A DNA stretch of 64,000 nt from Methanosarcina sp. UBA293 (GCA_002499445.1 DALS01000055.1:91922-155921); one strand, 5' to 3'; shown: positions 35,428-44,976, counted from the stretch's first letter. The notes: generated from the letters alone by a model not told the origin. Made by a program: numbers and translations.

Positions 35428-36711
35428 TTACCAGCAGAGCCCTTCATATTCTATATTTTTCGCTTTAATTATCCGTCTTCCGTCGATTACTACCTTTTCT
35501 TTCATGGCTTCAAATTCAGAATCAAGCTGTTTGAATTCGTTCCATTCTGTCATTACAAGGCAGGCGTCAGCTCCCTCAAGAGCCTCTCTAGCTTTCCCGA
35601 AGTATTCAATTGTTGGAAAGATCCGCTTCATATTCTCGGCTGCCATAGGGTCATAAGCTGAAACCTTTGCTCCAAGCCTCAGAAGCTCGGTAATGACAGG
35701 AATTGCTCTGGACTCCCTTATATCATCTGTTTCATTCTTAAAGGCAAGCCCGAGGACTGCAACCTTTTTGCCCTCAAGGTTTCCTATTTTTCTCTGAAGT
35801 ATTTCGGTCATCAGAGTTGGCTGTTTTTCATTTACGCCAATTACGGACTCCAGTAGTACTGGAGAATATCCGATTTCTTTTGCCTTTCCTATAAGCGCTC
35901 TTACGTCTTTTGGGAAACAGGAACCTCCAAATCCTGCTCCTGAATTCAAAAACCTTGGGCATATCCTTGAGTCTTTACCTACTGCTTCCATGACCTCGTA
36001 GGTATCGATATTTAATTTTTTACAAATGTTTCCTATCTCATTGGCAAAGGATATTTTGGTTGCAAGAAGGGAGTTATTTACATATTTGATCATTTCTGCT
36101 GTTGATAGATTCGTACGGGTGACTTCACATTTAAAGGCTCGGTAAAGTTCTGAGACAAGATCTCCAGATTTTTGGTCAATTGATCCAACAACTATTTTAT
36201 CAGGATTCATGAAATCGTAAACGGCTTTTCCTTCCCTGAGAAACTCGGGATTCATTGCAACTCCAAAGTCTTTTCCGGCGGCTTTTCCAGAAGTTTTTTC
36301 AAGAATAGGAAGAACGAACTTTTCAGTTGTTTCGGGCACAACTGTGCTTTTAACAACCACTACGTGGTATCCCTCTTTCTTTGCCAGCACTGCACCTATG
36401 CTTTCGGTTGCCGCACGAACAATTGAAAGGTCTATGCTTCCATCTTCTGCTGAAGGAGTTCCTACACAGATAAAGGAAATATCCGTCTCCTTGATTGCAG
36501 ATTCATAGTCAGTGGTGGCAATGAGATTTCTTCCAGCATGTTTTTGCAAAAGTTCCCCAAGTCCCTCTTCATAGATAGGGGAAATGCCTGCATTTATTAA
36601 ATCCATTTTTTTTTTGTCAATATCTATGCAGACTACTTTATGCCCGACTTCTGCAAAACACGCGGCTGTGACCGAACCCACATATCCTGAACCTATAACG
36701 GAAATTTTCAT
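35428..36711 (-). CDS. ugd: UDP-glucose 6-dehydrogenase
   Basis: This 427-residue enzyme is full length for the family. It has GSGYVGSVTAACFAEVGH at residues 7-24 (NAD site), the FICVGTPS and PEFLREGKA motifs, Lys209 in EMIKYVNN, and the catalytic Cys265 in GAGFGGSCFPKD. A C-terminal UDP-binding domain has AFKNETDDIRESRAI. It oxidises UDP-glucose to UDP-glucuronate with two NAD. Glucuronate is a component of methanochondroitin, so this is the most direct link between the cluster and the matrix polymer. The ATG has GAGGTTA upstream. It is distinct from the WecC-type enzyme at 10967. Confidence 0.95.
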   Translation of the reverse strand: MKISVIGSGYVGSVTAACFAEVGHKVVCIDIDKKKMDLINAGISPIYEEGLGELLQKHAGRNLIATTDYESAIKETDISFICVGTPSAEDGSIDLSIVRAATESIGAVLAKKEGYHVVVVKSTVVPETTEKFVLPILEKTSGKAAGKDFGVAMNPEFLREGKAVYDFMNPDKIVVGSIDQKSGDLVSELYRAFKCEVTRTNLSTAEMIKYVNNSLLATKISFANEIGNICKKLNIDTYEVMEAVGKDSRICPRFLNSGAGFGGSCFPKDVRALIGKAKEIGYSPVLLESVIGVNEKQPTLMTEILQRKIGNLEGKKVAVLGLAFKNETDDIRESRAIPVITELLRLGAKVSAYDPMAAENMKRIFPTIEYFGKAREALEGADACLVMTEWNEFKQLDSEFEAMKEKVVIDGRRIIKAKNIEYEGLCW

Positions 36712-36852
36712 AAACTTAACCTCTTTATTAAGAATTGGAGATTAATCAATTCCAATTCTTATTTATTTTTTGGGTAGGCTATCCTTCAAGGTCCTATCTG
36801 GAAATCGCCATTCTATCCATTTTCATATGTAAATTCTCTTGACCTTGTTCGT

Positions 36853-36863
36853 ATATTTATATA
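36853..36863 (+). promoter_or_regulatory. TATA box of the copy 3 small membrane protein
   Basis: ATATTTATATA about 115 bases before the GTG start. A second TATA-like run (TTTATACCC) follows at 36872. Confidence 0.4.
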
Positions 36864-36978
36864 GTTTAAGGTTTATACCCTATATGGTCAGGATCAGGTA
36901 CACATTCCAATAAATATGTATATTCTGATCATAGTAATGTTCTGATAATTTCTTTACAGAGACTTTGGGGGATTTATA

Positions 36979-37257
36979 GTGCTTTCAATACTTGGCATGG
37001 GTAAAGAGTTTGCAGCAGGAAGTTCTCTTCCAAATTTAGATATCGGCTTCCTCTCAACTGATTTTGGAATCCCTTCATATTATCAGATAACCATCGTGGG
37101 GCTAATTGCTCTTGTGGGTATGAAAGAAATGCTGCTAGCCTCCAAAGAAGAAGATGAGTTCTCTATAGATTCGATGGATATGGGAATTTACCCTCTTATG
37201 ATATGCTTTATTGCTAGTTTTCTCTTTGCAGCTATGAAAATATTTTTTACAAGGTAA
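36979..37257 (+). CDS. Small two-TM membrane protein, copy 3 of 3
   Basis: A GTG start behind GGGGGATT gives 92 residues. Two TM segments lie at about 40-58 (YYQITIVGLIALVGMKEML) and 70-90 (MGIYPLMICFIASFLFAAM). It aligns with the 3135 and 16020 proteins around G(I/L)P..., the first helix and the second helix. Its acidic inter-helix loop (SKEEDEFSIDSMD) is longer and more charged. Unlike the other two copies it has no CPBP/DUF1616 pair next to it. It lies between ugd and the DUF354 operon. Function unknown. Confidence 0.7.
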   Translation: MLSILGMGKEFAAGSSLPNLDIGFLSTDFGIPSYYQITIVGLIALVGMKEMLLASKEEDEFSIDSMDMGIYPLMICFIASFLFAAMKIFFTR

Positions 37258-37839
37258 TCTTCTCAGACTTAAATAATTTTTTTATTAATGGCTTCTTTTT
37301 TCTTTCAGTAAATTTGTTTTTCTATCAATATTTAGAAAGCAGGATAATGTCTCATTTCCTGTTTTTGAGAGTAAAAACGCCTATAATTTGCTATACTGAA
37401 AATTTTGGTTATCTTAATTCAGTAACTTTGTTTCCATAGTTATTTATTCTTGAACTATTTATCTTCTAGTCATAATATAGCTTGTTGACCATTATAACTT
37501 AAATAAAAAATAAACTTTGTATGGACATTGTTAAGGGGGGACTCTAGCCAGTTGGACGGTATAGTTACTACCTATTAAAGGTAGAGCAAGGTACAAGAAA
37601 TCTATAAGGCAGAAGGTCCAGAATCAAAGTTGATGGAGAGCTGGGAGTCTACCGTGAGCTTTTGTCTAAGGAAAGGCAGGAAGGCTTCATAATTTGTCTA
37701 TATCAATCTGTTTCATAAATTTAATGTTATATTTGGAGTCAGTTTTTATCCTTGAGGTGAAAGATCCTTTGTATAAGCGGACTGTTTATCTCTCTTGATG
37801 TATTATAAATATAGAAATCATTAATTGGGAGTGGCAACA
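37258..37839. other. Leader and intergenic region of the DUF354 operon
   Basis: Holds a TATA-like tract (about 37497-37512), a GGGGGG run (37535-37540) and a predicted nested-stem RNA (37540-37649), listed separately. The 37258-37490 part shows nothing clear. Confidence 0.55.
37540..37649 (+). ncRNA. Candidate structured leader RNA
   Basis: Three nested pairings are visible by eye. GACTC (37540-37544) and CCAG (37548-37551) pair with CTGG (37641-37644) and GAGTC (37645-37649). TGGAC (37553-37557) pairs with GTCCA (37616-37620). CTACCT (37568-37573) pairs with AGGTAG (37579-37584) around a 5-base loop. The element starts at a GGGGGG run about 25-40 bases after a TATA-like tract, so it would sit near the 5' end of the DUF354 operon leader, 190 bases before the start. 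It matches no RNA family I know. The alternative is chance pairing. Confidence 0.4.
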
Positions 37840-38913
37840 TTGAAAGTTCTTATTGATATAGGGCACCCGGCCCATGTTCACTTTTTTAAAAACACTATTT
37901 GGGGTCTTCAGAAAAAAGGACATCAAGTAATGGTAATTTCGCGGGATAAAGATGTAGTAGTAGATCTACTCAATGCCTATGGAATTCCGCATACTGTCCT
38001 GAGTAAAGTAAGATCAGGAAAGGCTAGTTTGTTTGAAGAATGGACTGTACGAGCATTCAAAACTTTTAAGGTTGCCAAAGAATTCAACCCTGACATTCTT
38101 ATGGGTATCCTTTCTCCACCTGTGGCTCACGTGGCATGGATGCTGCGGAAAAAATCCATAATCTTTAACGACACTGAACATGCAATTATAGCTCAAAAGC
38201 TAACCTATTCTCTCTGTGACATAATCTGTACTCCTTCATGCTATCTAAAAGATGAAGGAAAAAAACAACTAAGGTATAATGGTTATCACGAACTGGCATA
38301 TCTTCATCCATCTTATTTTACTCCATCCCCTGAGGTTTTGAAAGATCTAGGAGTAGAGATAGGTGAGCCTTTTACAGTTCTTCGCCTTGTTTCATGGGGC
38401 GCACATCACGACATAGGTCAACATGGAATCAGAAATAAACTGGCATTCGTCCAGGAACTCAAAAAATTCGGTAAAGTATTCATATCCTCAGAAGGAACGT
38501 TGGACAAGGAGCTCGAGGAGTATCGAATCCGAGTCCCCCCTGAAAAAATTCACCATCTGCTTTACTATGCGACATTGTATGTAGGTGAAGGAGCAACCAT
38601 GGCTGTTGAGAGTGCAATCCTGGGGACTCCTTCAATCTATATTTCCACGCTTGCGGGAACAATGGGAAATTTCTCCGAACTGGAGGAAAAATATTGTCTG
38701 GTTTTTAACTACAGTGATTCGGAGTCTGCCCTAGAAAAAATTATAGAGCTTCTCAATGATTCGGAGCTTAAGAGAACCTGGAGCTTGAAAAGAGCTGCTC
38801 TTCTCAGGGATAAGGTCGATGTCACCGAATTCATGGTCAAGCTTATAGAAAGCCTTCCTGGAAAAGAATCTGGAATACCTTTACCTTCTGTTTTGGATGA
38901 GAGCTATGCATGA
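37840..38913 (+). CDS. DUF354 (GT-B-like) protein
   Basis: The TTG at 37840 is preferred, with GGGAGTGG 6-13 bases upstream. The 357-residue protein begins LKVLIDIGHPAHVHFFKNTI, the DUF354 signature. It continues with IFNDTEHAIIAQKLTYSLCD and a C-terminal donor-like half (VGEGATMAVESAILGTPSIY) resembling MurG/UDP-GlcNAc 2-epimerase GT-B folds. DUF354 proteins are common in archaeal glycan loci. The enzymatic reaction is not established. It is the first gene of a five-gene plus-strand operon and overlaps the deacetylase start by 17 bases. Confidence 0.9.
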   Translation: MKVLIDIGHPAHVHFFKNTIWGLQKKGHQVMVISRDKDVVVDLLNAYGIPHTVLSKVRSGKASLFEEWTVRAFKTFKVAKEFNPDILMGILSPPVAHVAWMLRKKSIIFNDTEHAIIAQKLTYSLCDIICTPSCYLKDEGKKQLRYNGYHELAYLHPSYFTPSPEVLKDLGVEIGEPFTVLRLVSWGAHHDIGQHGIRNKLAFVQELKKFGKVFISSEGTLDKELEEYRIRVPPEKIHHLLYYATLYVGEGATMAVESAILGTPSIYISTLAGTMGNFSELEEKYCLVFNYSDSESALEKIIELLNDSELKRTWSLKRAALLRDKVDVTEFMVKLIESLPGKESGIPLPSVLDESYA

Positions 38914-39949
38914 GTTATTGAAACAAAACCAGGATATCTGGGACCTTTTCACCCGAAAAGAAGAGTATTCCCCCAAGAAATTGGAGGATGAGCACGGACG
39001 TTTTCTTTTCGATGGAAAAAACCTTGTAAACACTTCGGATCCTGAAGTCTCTAGATACCTGATAAATCAAGGGTTGCAGGTTGAATTTCCTGAAAACAAG
39101 ACATTCGCAGTTTGTTTAACTCATGATGTGGATGATGTTTATCCCCCTCTTTCCCACAGCTTATTATCTTCTGTACACTGCATGAAAAATCTGGATCTCA
39201 GAGACTTTGCAGCTCAGTTTCTCTGGAAACTCAAGGGGAAGGAGTACTCGCCTTATCTTAACCTTTCAAAAATTATGGAGCTTGAAGCCAGCTATGGAGC
39301 AAAATCCTCTTTTTATTTCATTGCTACAGAAGCTGATCCTATAAGGTTTAGATATGATATAGAAGATATAAAATCTCATCTGAAAGAAATTTCAGATCGA
39401 GGTTGGGAAGTTGGCCTTCACGGAGGTTATTATTCATATAATAGCCTGGAAGCATTAAAAAAAGAAAAGAAAAGGCTTGAAAATGTTCTGGGAAAGGCAG
39501 TACAGGGTTTTCGCAACCATTACCTGCGGTTTAAAACTCCTGCCTCCTGGGAAATACTTGCGGATGCTGGGTTTAGTTATGATACCACTTTCGGGTACCA
39601 TGACTGTGCTGGGTTCAGGAATGGGATGTGCCATCCTTTTAAACCATATAACCTTAACACAGGAAAAGAAATTGATATCCTTGAAATCCCGCTTGTAGTG
39701 ATGGACGTAGCGCTTTTTGCTGAATCAAAATCTTTTGGGGAAGCTTGGGAACGTACAAAAAAACTGATTGACACTACAGCAAGTCTCAATGGCGTTATTA
39801 CTTTGCTGTGGCACAATTTTGTTTTTGGGTGTAATTTCCGAGATGATTGGGTGAAGCTATATGAAAAGGTGCTTAAGTACTGCTCCGAAAAAGGAGCCTG
39901 GATGACAAGCGGGGAAGAGATTTACAGGTGGTGGGGAGATGGAGCCTGA
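38897..39949 (+). CDS. NodB-like polysaccharide deacetylase, paralogue 2, with altered histidine
   Basis: This 350-residue protein overlaps the DUF354 stop and the next GT2 start, so it is co-translated. It has CLTHDVDDVYP (His76, Asp77, Asp79). The second motif is GLHGGYYSY, where the paralogues have GLHGGHES or GLHGGHEA, so the second histidine is Tyr178. This could change metal binding. The segment from WEILADAGFSYDTTFGY through NTGKEIDILEIPL is identical in protein to the 47068 paralogue, although the flanks differ. No signal peptide. An internal ATG at 38906 is an alternative start. Deacetylation of a sugar intermediate is inferred. Confidence 0.85.
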   Translation: MRAMHELLKQNQDIWDLFTRKEEYSPKKLEDEHGRFLFDGKNLVNTSDPEVSRYLINQGLQVEFPENKTFAVCLTHDVDDVYPPLSHSLLSSVHCMKNLDLRDFAAQFLWKLKGKEYSPYLNLSKIMELEASYGAKSSFYFIATEADPIRFRYDIEDIKSHLKEISDRGWEVGLHGGYYSYNSLEALKKEKKRLENVLGKAVQGFRNHYLRFKTPASWEILADAGFSYDTTFGYHDCAGFRNGMCHPFKPYNLNTGKEIDILEIPLVVMDVALFAESKSFGEAWERTKKLIDTTASLNGVITLLWHNFVFGCNFRDDWVKLYEKVLKYCSEKGAWMTSGEEIYRWWGDGA

Positions 39950-40865
39950 CTTAAAAGGAAAGTATGTACTGGTTACACCTGCAAAGAATGAAGAGAAAAA
40001 TCTGCCCGAAGTCTCGAAGTCTGTAATAGGACAGAAATTGAAGCCTGAATTATGGGTTATAGTCGATGATGGGAGTACGGATGGAACCCCAAGTATTCTT
40101 GAAGACCTGCAGGCAAGTTACTCTTGGATTCAGAGCATAAGATTGCCTCCAAGGCCGAGAGACATTACTTTTCATTATAGTTATGTCTGCAAACAGGGCT
40201 TTGACTATGCGCTAGAATATTGCAGGGAAAATGGTATCGAACTCGAGTATATAGGACTTCTTGATGCCGATACGGTCCTGGAAGAGAATTATTTTGGAAA
40301 ACTTCTAATCGAGTTTGAAAAGGATAATTCTCTTGGGATTGCAAGCGGGGGAATATATTATGACATTGGCGGAAAGCTTTCCAGGGAAGTGACTACTAAA
40401 CATCTTCCTCGCGGTACCGGAAGAATCTGGAGGAAAGAGTGTTTCCTTGAAACTGGTGGCTACCAAGTCGAACCGTCTCCAGATTCGATTTCCAATATAA
40501 AGGCTCTCAGGCGAGGCTGGCGGCTTATGCAGTGTACCGATGTTGTCCAGATTCAGAAACGTAAAACGAGCGCAGCGGATGGACTCTGGCATGGGTACAT
40601 AAAAAATGGCTGGATGGCTTATTACCTTGGTAAAAACCCTTTCATTGCCCTCCTAAACGTGCTCTATTATTCCTTGAAATCTCCCCATTATACAGGCGCT
40701 GCTTATTTTTGGGGATATTTTGGCTCGGCAATTAGATGGGAGAAAAAAATCCAGGATTCTGAAATAAGGGCTTACTACAGGAATCAAAGGTTTGTAGAAT
40801 CGTTGTCTACAATTTCGGGGATTTTTAGCCGGAATCCAGAAGAAGCACGGGAGAGAGAGCAATGA
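39939..40865 (+). CDS. GT2 glycosyltransferase
   Basis: This 308-residue enzyme has a GT-A fold with TPAKNEEKNLPEVSKSV, IVDDGSTDGTPSI and GLLDADTVLEENYF (metal motif LDADT). The acceptor-side LETGGYQVEPSPDS follows. A hydrophobic stretch at about 225-245 may touch the membrane, but there is no clear TM helix. It overlaps the deacetylase gene by 11 bases, with GGTGGTGGGGAG as the ribosome site. It is part of the DUF354 operon. The donor and linkage are unknown. Confidence 0.9.
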   Translation: MEPDLKGKYVLVTPAKNEEKNLPEVSKSVIGQKLKPELWVIVDDGSTDGTPSILEDLQASYSWIQSIRLPPRPRDITFHYSYVCKQGFDYALEYCRENGIELEYIGLLDADTVLEENYFGKLLIEFEKDNSLGIASGGIYYDIGGKLSREVTTKHLPRGTGRIWRKECFLETGGYQVEPSPDSISNIKALRRGWRLMQCTDVVQIQKRKTSAADGLWHGYIKNGWMAYYLGKNPFIALLNVLYYSLKSPHYTGAAYFWGYFGSAIRWEKKIQDSEIRAYYRNQRFVESLSTISGIFSRNPEEAREREQ

Positions 40866-40907
40866 ATATTAGGAAATGCTTAAAAAAAGCAACTTACAGG
40901 TGACAAT

Positions 40908-42128
40908 TTGAAGATGCTTTTTCTGGATATGGTAAGGCCTCTTTCTCTTGCCGATGGTTCGCTTATTCACAGGCACGAGCTTGTGAGCAATCTTGCGAGG
41001 TTTGATAATGAAATCCATATATTTACTGCTGGCAGGAGTTCCCTTTCTAACCTGGATAATGTTCGCAGCTACCATATCCCACCTGGAAGCTTCCTTTCAC
41101 TCACTGTCAATTATTTCAGCAGTTCTATAAGTCTTCTAGGTTCCGAGACTTTTGATGTGTTATATACCCGCAATCCAAATTTTGGTTTTCTTGCTGGGCT
41201 CTTCTGTAAGACCAGGTGCAAAAAAATAGTTTACGAATTAAACGGGATTCCTGAAGACGAAAAAAATCTTTTCAGGACAAAATATAAAAAGGATAAATCC
41301 TCAGAACAAGAAAAAAAAAGTAATTTCTCAAACGCATATTTCTCGGTACATGCCAGGCTCAAGCTGTTTATTCTCAAAAAAGCCCTGAGGTTTTCGGACA
41401 GCATTATTGCGGTGACTCCAGGGATAAAAGCAAATCTTGAGGAAGTCTACAACATCCCTGGAGAAAAGATAGTTGTGGTTTCCAATGGGGCAAACACTTC
41501 TCTATTCAAGCCGATGGATCAGGAGACCTGCAGAAAAACCCTTGGAATGGATCTTGAAACTCCTTATATATGCTTTGTGGGTAATCTTGCTCCCTGGCAG
41601 GGGGTCGAGTATCTGGTACAAGCAGCTCCATCTATACTTTCAAAGTTTCCGGAATGCCGCTTCCTGATTGTTGGAGATGGGATCATGAAAAATGATCTTT
41701 TGGAGCTCTGCCGAGAACTTGGAGTTGAGGATAGGTTCATTTTTACGGGTGTAATTGCCTACGATCGTGTGCCTCTTTACATTAATGCTAGCGACATCTG
41801 CACCGCTCCCTTTATATTTGCCAGAAACTCAAAAATAGGTCTATCTCCTTTAAAATTATATGAGTATATGGCTTGCGGAAAACCTGTAATTGCAAGCAGT
41901 ATCAAGGGAGTCTCTGACGCACTTGAGGCTTCTGGAGGAGGAATTCATGTACTTCCTGAGAACCCGGACGCTCTTGCAGAAGGCATCTTAAAACTGCTTG
42001 ATAATCCCGATCTGAGGATGAAAATGGGTTCAAAAGGTTTAAGTTATGTTACTGAAAATTATAGCTGGTACAGCGTCGCGAAAAAGGTTAACGAAGTCTG
42101 CAAATCAGGATTCGAGACTGAAAACTGA
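40908..42128 (+). CDS. GT4 glycosyltransferase, KIGLSxLKxYEY subgroup, paralogue 2
   Basis: A TTG start behind AGGTGAC gives 406 residues. The donor half has CFVGNLAPWQGVEYLVQAA, VGDGIMKNDLLE and SKIGLSPLKLYEYMACGKP, almost the same as in the 25052 protein. The N-terminal acceptor half begins MLFLDMVRPLSLADGSLIHR and includes a lysine-rich insert (KKDKSSEQEKKSN). It is the fourth gene of the DUF354 operon. A cytoplasmic or peripheral enzyme using a nucleotide sugar is likely. The acceptor probably differs from that of its paralogue. Confidence 0.92.
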   Translation: MKMLFLDMVRPLSLADGSLIHRHELVSNLARFDNEIHIFTAGRSSLSNLDNVRSYHIPPGSFLSLTVNYFSSSISLLGSETFDVLYTRNPNFGFLAGLFCKTRCKKIVYELNGIPEDEKNLFRTKYKKDKSSEQEKKSNFSNAYFSVHARLKLFILKKALRFSDSIIAVTPGIKANLEEVYNIPGEKIVVVSNGANTSLFKPMDQETCRKTLGMDLETPYICFVGNLAPWQGVEYLVQAAPSILSKFPECRFLIVGDGIMKNDLLELCRELGVEDRFIFTGVIAYDRVPLYINASDICTAPFIFARNSKIGLSPLKLYEYMACGKPVIASSIKGVSDALEASGGGIHVLPENPDALAEGILKLLDNPDLRMKMGSKGLSYVTENYSWYSVAKKVNEVCKSGFETEN

Positions 42129-42130
42129 AG

Positions 42131-42203
42131 GCTTGAAATTAGTATTGAAGAGTTGAGTTTAATCCTCAAAACTTGAAATTAGTACTGACAGCTTGAAATT
42201 AAT
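42131..42203. repeat. Imperfect direct repeats downstream of GT4
   Basis: CTTGAAATTAGTAyTGA occurs at 42132-42148 and 42172-42188, and a partial copy (GCTTGAAATTAAT) at 42191-42203. Noncoding spacer; probably slippage or decayed duplications. Confidence 0.7.
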
Positions 42204-42260
42204 CTTATATTTTCCTAAAACTCATCATTCATAAGAGTAACTATTTTCACGGAGCTTAAA

Positions 42261-43268
42261 ATGGACAAAATTGAAGTTAGAGAATTAGCACCATCCGAAT
42301 ACAAAGAATGGGATTTACTTGTAGAAAATGCCCAACCTGGTACACTTTTCCATACCAGTGAATGGCTTGAAATTTGCAGGGATGTCCTGTCAAAAGATTT
42401 TAAAATTTATGGCTGTTTCAAAAAAGGCGATCTTGTAGGAGGATGTCCTCTTTTTATTAAAAATATTAAAGGGGTCTTGAAAGTAGCGACTTCGACCTGT
42501 GATATGACAAGTTATAGTGGGCCTCTTATAAAAGAGAGTGCTAGCCCTAAACCAAGTAAACGGATACAGGACATTCACGAAATTCTTAACCCTCTCAGGG
42601 AATTTCTTTGCAAGCAGGGATTTGACAGTATTCATCTGACATTTGCTCCAGGTTTTGAAGATGTGAGACCGTTTACCTGGTACGGATGGGATTCTACTGT
42701 GCATTATACTCATTGTTTAAATTTGAAAGAAGATGTGGATGATAACCTTTCAAGAAAGATTCGAAGGGAACTTAAAACTGCAAATGAGGCAGGACTCAAA
42801 ACCAGGGCATGGAACGATCCTGAAACTTATTACAACCTGCTTTCAATGGTCTATGAAAAACAGAATTTAGCACCTCCTCTTCCTATAGAGTTCTTCGAAA
42901 GAGTATTTAAGCTAATTCAGGAAAAAGATATTGGTTACATGTTTGTCTCAGAAACTCCCGAGGGCGAAGCTGTTGCAGCTCACCTGAATCTGTATGGAAA
43001 GAAATGTACTGTAACCTGGACTTCAGCCATGAATCCGGATTTCGGCCGTTTGGGCCCCAATGCTCTTCTGTATTATAATGAATTTCTTGACTTGAAGTCC
43101 CGAGATTTCGAGTATATGAACGTAATGGCAGCAAATATTCCTAGGTTTGCAGATTTTATCATGGGTTTCTCTCCTGAACTAATTCCCTATTATAGTGTGA
43201 CCCTAGAGAGCAAGAAATATTCAGTAGCAAAAACTCTATATAATATTACTCGCAAGGAAACTGAATAA
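42261..43268 (+). CDS. FemAB/GNAT-like transferase
   Basis: This 335-residue protein resembles the FemABX-like/Acetyltransf_6 family. It has two GNAT-like halves: the N-terminal part has GTLFHTSEWLEICRDVL and GGCPLFIKN, the C-terminal part has PEGEAVAAHLNLYGKKCTVTW and GPNALLYYNEF. In bacteria Fem proteins transfer amino acids from tRNA to peptidoglycan, while others add acyl or aminoacyl groups to glycans. In an archaeon without murein, an acyl or aminoacyl decoration of the surface glycan is possible but inferred. The ATG has GGAG upstream. It follows GT4 by 132 bases on the same strand. Confidence 0.8.
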   Translation: MDKIEVRELAPSEYKEWDLLVENAQPGTLFHTSEWLEICRDVLSKDFKIYGCFKKGDLVGGCPLFIKNIKGVLKVATSTCDMTSYSGPLIKESASPKPSKRIQDIHEILNPLREFLCKQGFDSIHLTFAPGFEDVRPFTWYGWDSTVHYTHCLNLKEDVDDNLSRKIRRELKTANEAGLKTRAWNDPETYYNLLSMVYEKQNLAPPLPIEFFERVFKLIQEKDIGYMFVSETPEGEAVAAHLNLYGKKCTVTWTSAMNPDFGRLGPNALLYYNEFLDLKSRDFEYMNVMAANIPRFADFIMGFSPELIPYYSVTLESKKYSVAKTLYNITRKETE

Positions 43269-43443
43269 TTTAATGTAAAATTATTTAAAAACTTCTAAAA
43301 AATATAAAATCGGGATAACCCGAAATTATTTTTATTTTCCTTTAATCAATTTATCCTGACTGAAATTCTACTTTTCTTCTTTAAGATAGCTGCCTTAAGA
43401 GAAATGACTTTAAAAAATCATTTCTAAAAAGGATTAGATCTTC

Positions 43444-44898
43444 TCAGATTTTATTCTTTACATTTACAAGAAAAGCTGAAAACACCTTCCTGAACGTGGG
43501 ATCATCTCGCAGGGTTATGCCATAGTAAATGGGAGTTATTACACCAGCTGCAAGGAGGATGATGTAAAAGTTCCCAGAAAGTGTCTTTAGTACGATTAGT
43601 GGGATCGAAACAACGATTCCAGTTGCTGCATACTTAATAAGGATTTCTACGCTTTCCTTCTTATTAATCCCTGCAAGATTAAGCAAATATGCATTGTTCC
43701 AGAGCCAAAATACAACTCCTGTAAGGCTGAACAGGCAAAGGGCAAACTCTGGATTTCCATAAATTCCTCCTATAGCCAATGATACGATCCTGGAAGCCAA
43801 AAGTATCATACTGAAGGTAAGCCAGACTTTCTGTTTCTCAAATACGCTGTAAAGAGTTGAGATAGGCGACGAAATGAAGTAAAGGAATATCCAGGGCACA
43901 AGGATTTTTACATACGTGCCTGATACATTCCAGCTCTCTCCAAAAGCAAATGTAAATATTTCTTCTCCCAGGATCAGCAGGAGTATCATCGGGAATATTC
44001 CTATTAGAATTAGTTTTTTGTAAACTTCACTAACAACGGTTTTCATATCTCCATTCTCATTTTTCACCTCACTAATTCTCTGGAAGAAAACCTGTTGTAT
44101 AGCCGTCCCGATAAGTCCCATTGGCATATTCACTACCTGATTCGCAAGTGAAAAATATCCGACAACACTTGTGCTGTAAAAGTGTGCGAGCATAAAAGTA
44201 GGTACCTGTGGCGAAATCGTGTTTGCGAGTGCTGACCAGGAACTAAATAAAGGGAAATTCTTATACTGGATGGCCATCTCTTTCATCTTTTTTATAGAAA
44301 CTTTCTTGAAGACTTTTAGGTCCTCTTTTACTCCCCTAAGCATAAACAGGTCTGCACATCCATATCCAACAACATAACCTGCTATCAGACCTAAAGGAGA
44401 CACATTCCAAATAGGAGCCACTAACTGAAATGCTTTGGTTGATAAAGTATCTATGACTCTGGCTCCTGCAATAACTCCAAAACGTACTTTTCTTGAAAGC
44501 CAGTAATTCTGCACGAAAAAAAGGCCGTTAAAGAATATTATTGCAGGAAGATAGATAAAATATTTTGAAGCCCCCGGGGCATTAAGGGCGTTCTCGATGC
44601 CCTTCGGAAAACTTAGTACTACTACAGCTGTGAGTAAAGATATAAGAGTGACTAAAATCGAGCAAAGGAAAACTACATTTGCGGAATCCTCTTCGTTTTT
44701 TGGTAGCATAATAGCAAACTGGTATGAAAAAGTAGAGAAGATTACCAATATACCCGAAATTGCCACAAAAATCTGAAAAACTCCTAAATCATCAGGGCTA
44801 TAAATTCTCGTTATTATAGGTACAAGAAGTATGCCAAGAATCTGAGCAGTTACACTCCCTGATACAAGTTTTAATACGTTACGGATAAAATTTGACAT
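43444..44898 (-). CDS. Wzx-like polysaccharide flippase 3
   Basis: This 484-residue PST-family exporter has about 12-14 TM helices. VLKLVSGSVTAQILGILLVPIITRIYSPDDLG at the N-terminus and SSWSALANTISPQVPTFMLA are shared in pattern with the 7930 flippase. It is convergent with the FemAB gene and lies downstream of the 44977 GT-C-like gene by 78 bases on the same strand. A plausible role is flipping a glycolipid made by the neighbouring enzymes. Confidence 0.9.
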   Translation of the reverse strand: MSNFIRNVLKLVSGSVTAQILGILLVPIITRIYSPDDLGVFQIFVAISGILVIFSTFSYQFAIMLPKNEEDSANVVFLCSILVTLISLLTAVVVLSFPKGIENALNAPGASKYFIYLPAIIFFNGLFFVQNYWLSRKVRFGVIAGARVIDTLSTKAFQLVAPIWNVSPLGLIAGYVVGYGCADLFMLRGVKEDLKVFKKVSIKKMKEMAIQYKNFPLFSSWSALANTISPQVPTFMLAHFYSTSVVGYFSLANQVVNMPMGLIGTAIQQVFFQRISEVKNENGDMKTVVSEVYKKLILIGIFPMILLLILGEEIFTFAFGESWNVSGTYVKILVPWIFLYFISSPISTLYSVFEKQKVWLTFSMILLASRIVSLAIGGIYGNPEFALCLFSLTGVVFWLWNNAYLLNLAGINKKESVEILIKYAATGIVVSIPLIVLKTLSGNFYIILLAAGVITPIYYGITLRDDPTFRKVFSAFLVNVKNKI

Positions 44899-44976
44899 GC
44901 TATTTCCAACTTTAAGACCTAAACCCCAAACATATGGGTTCTTTTTTCATTCCGCAGTCAGGTCAGTAAACGGAGA

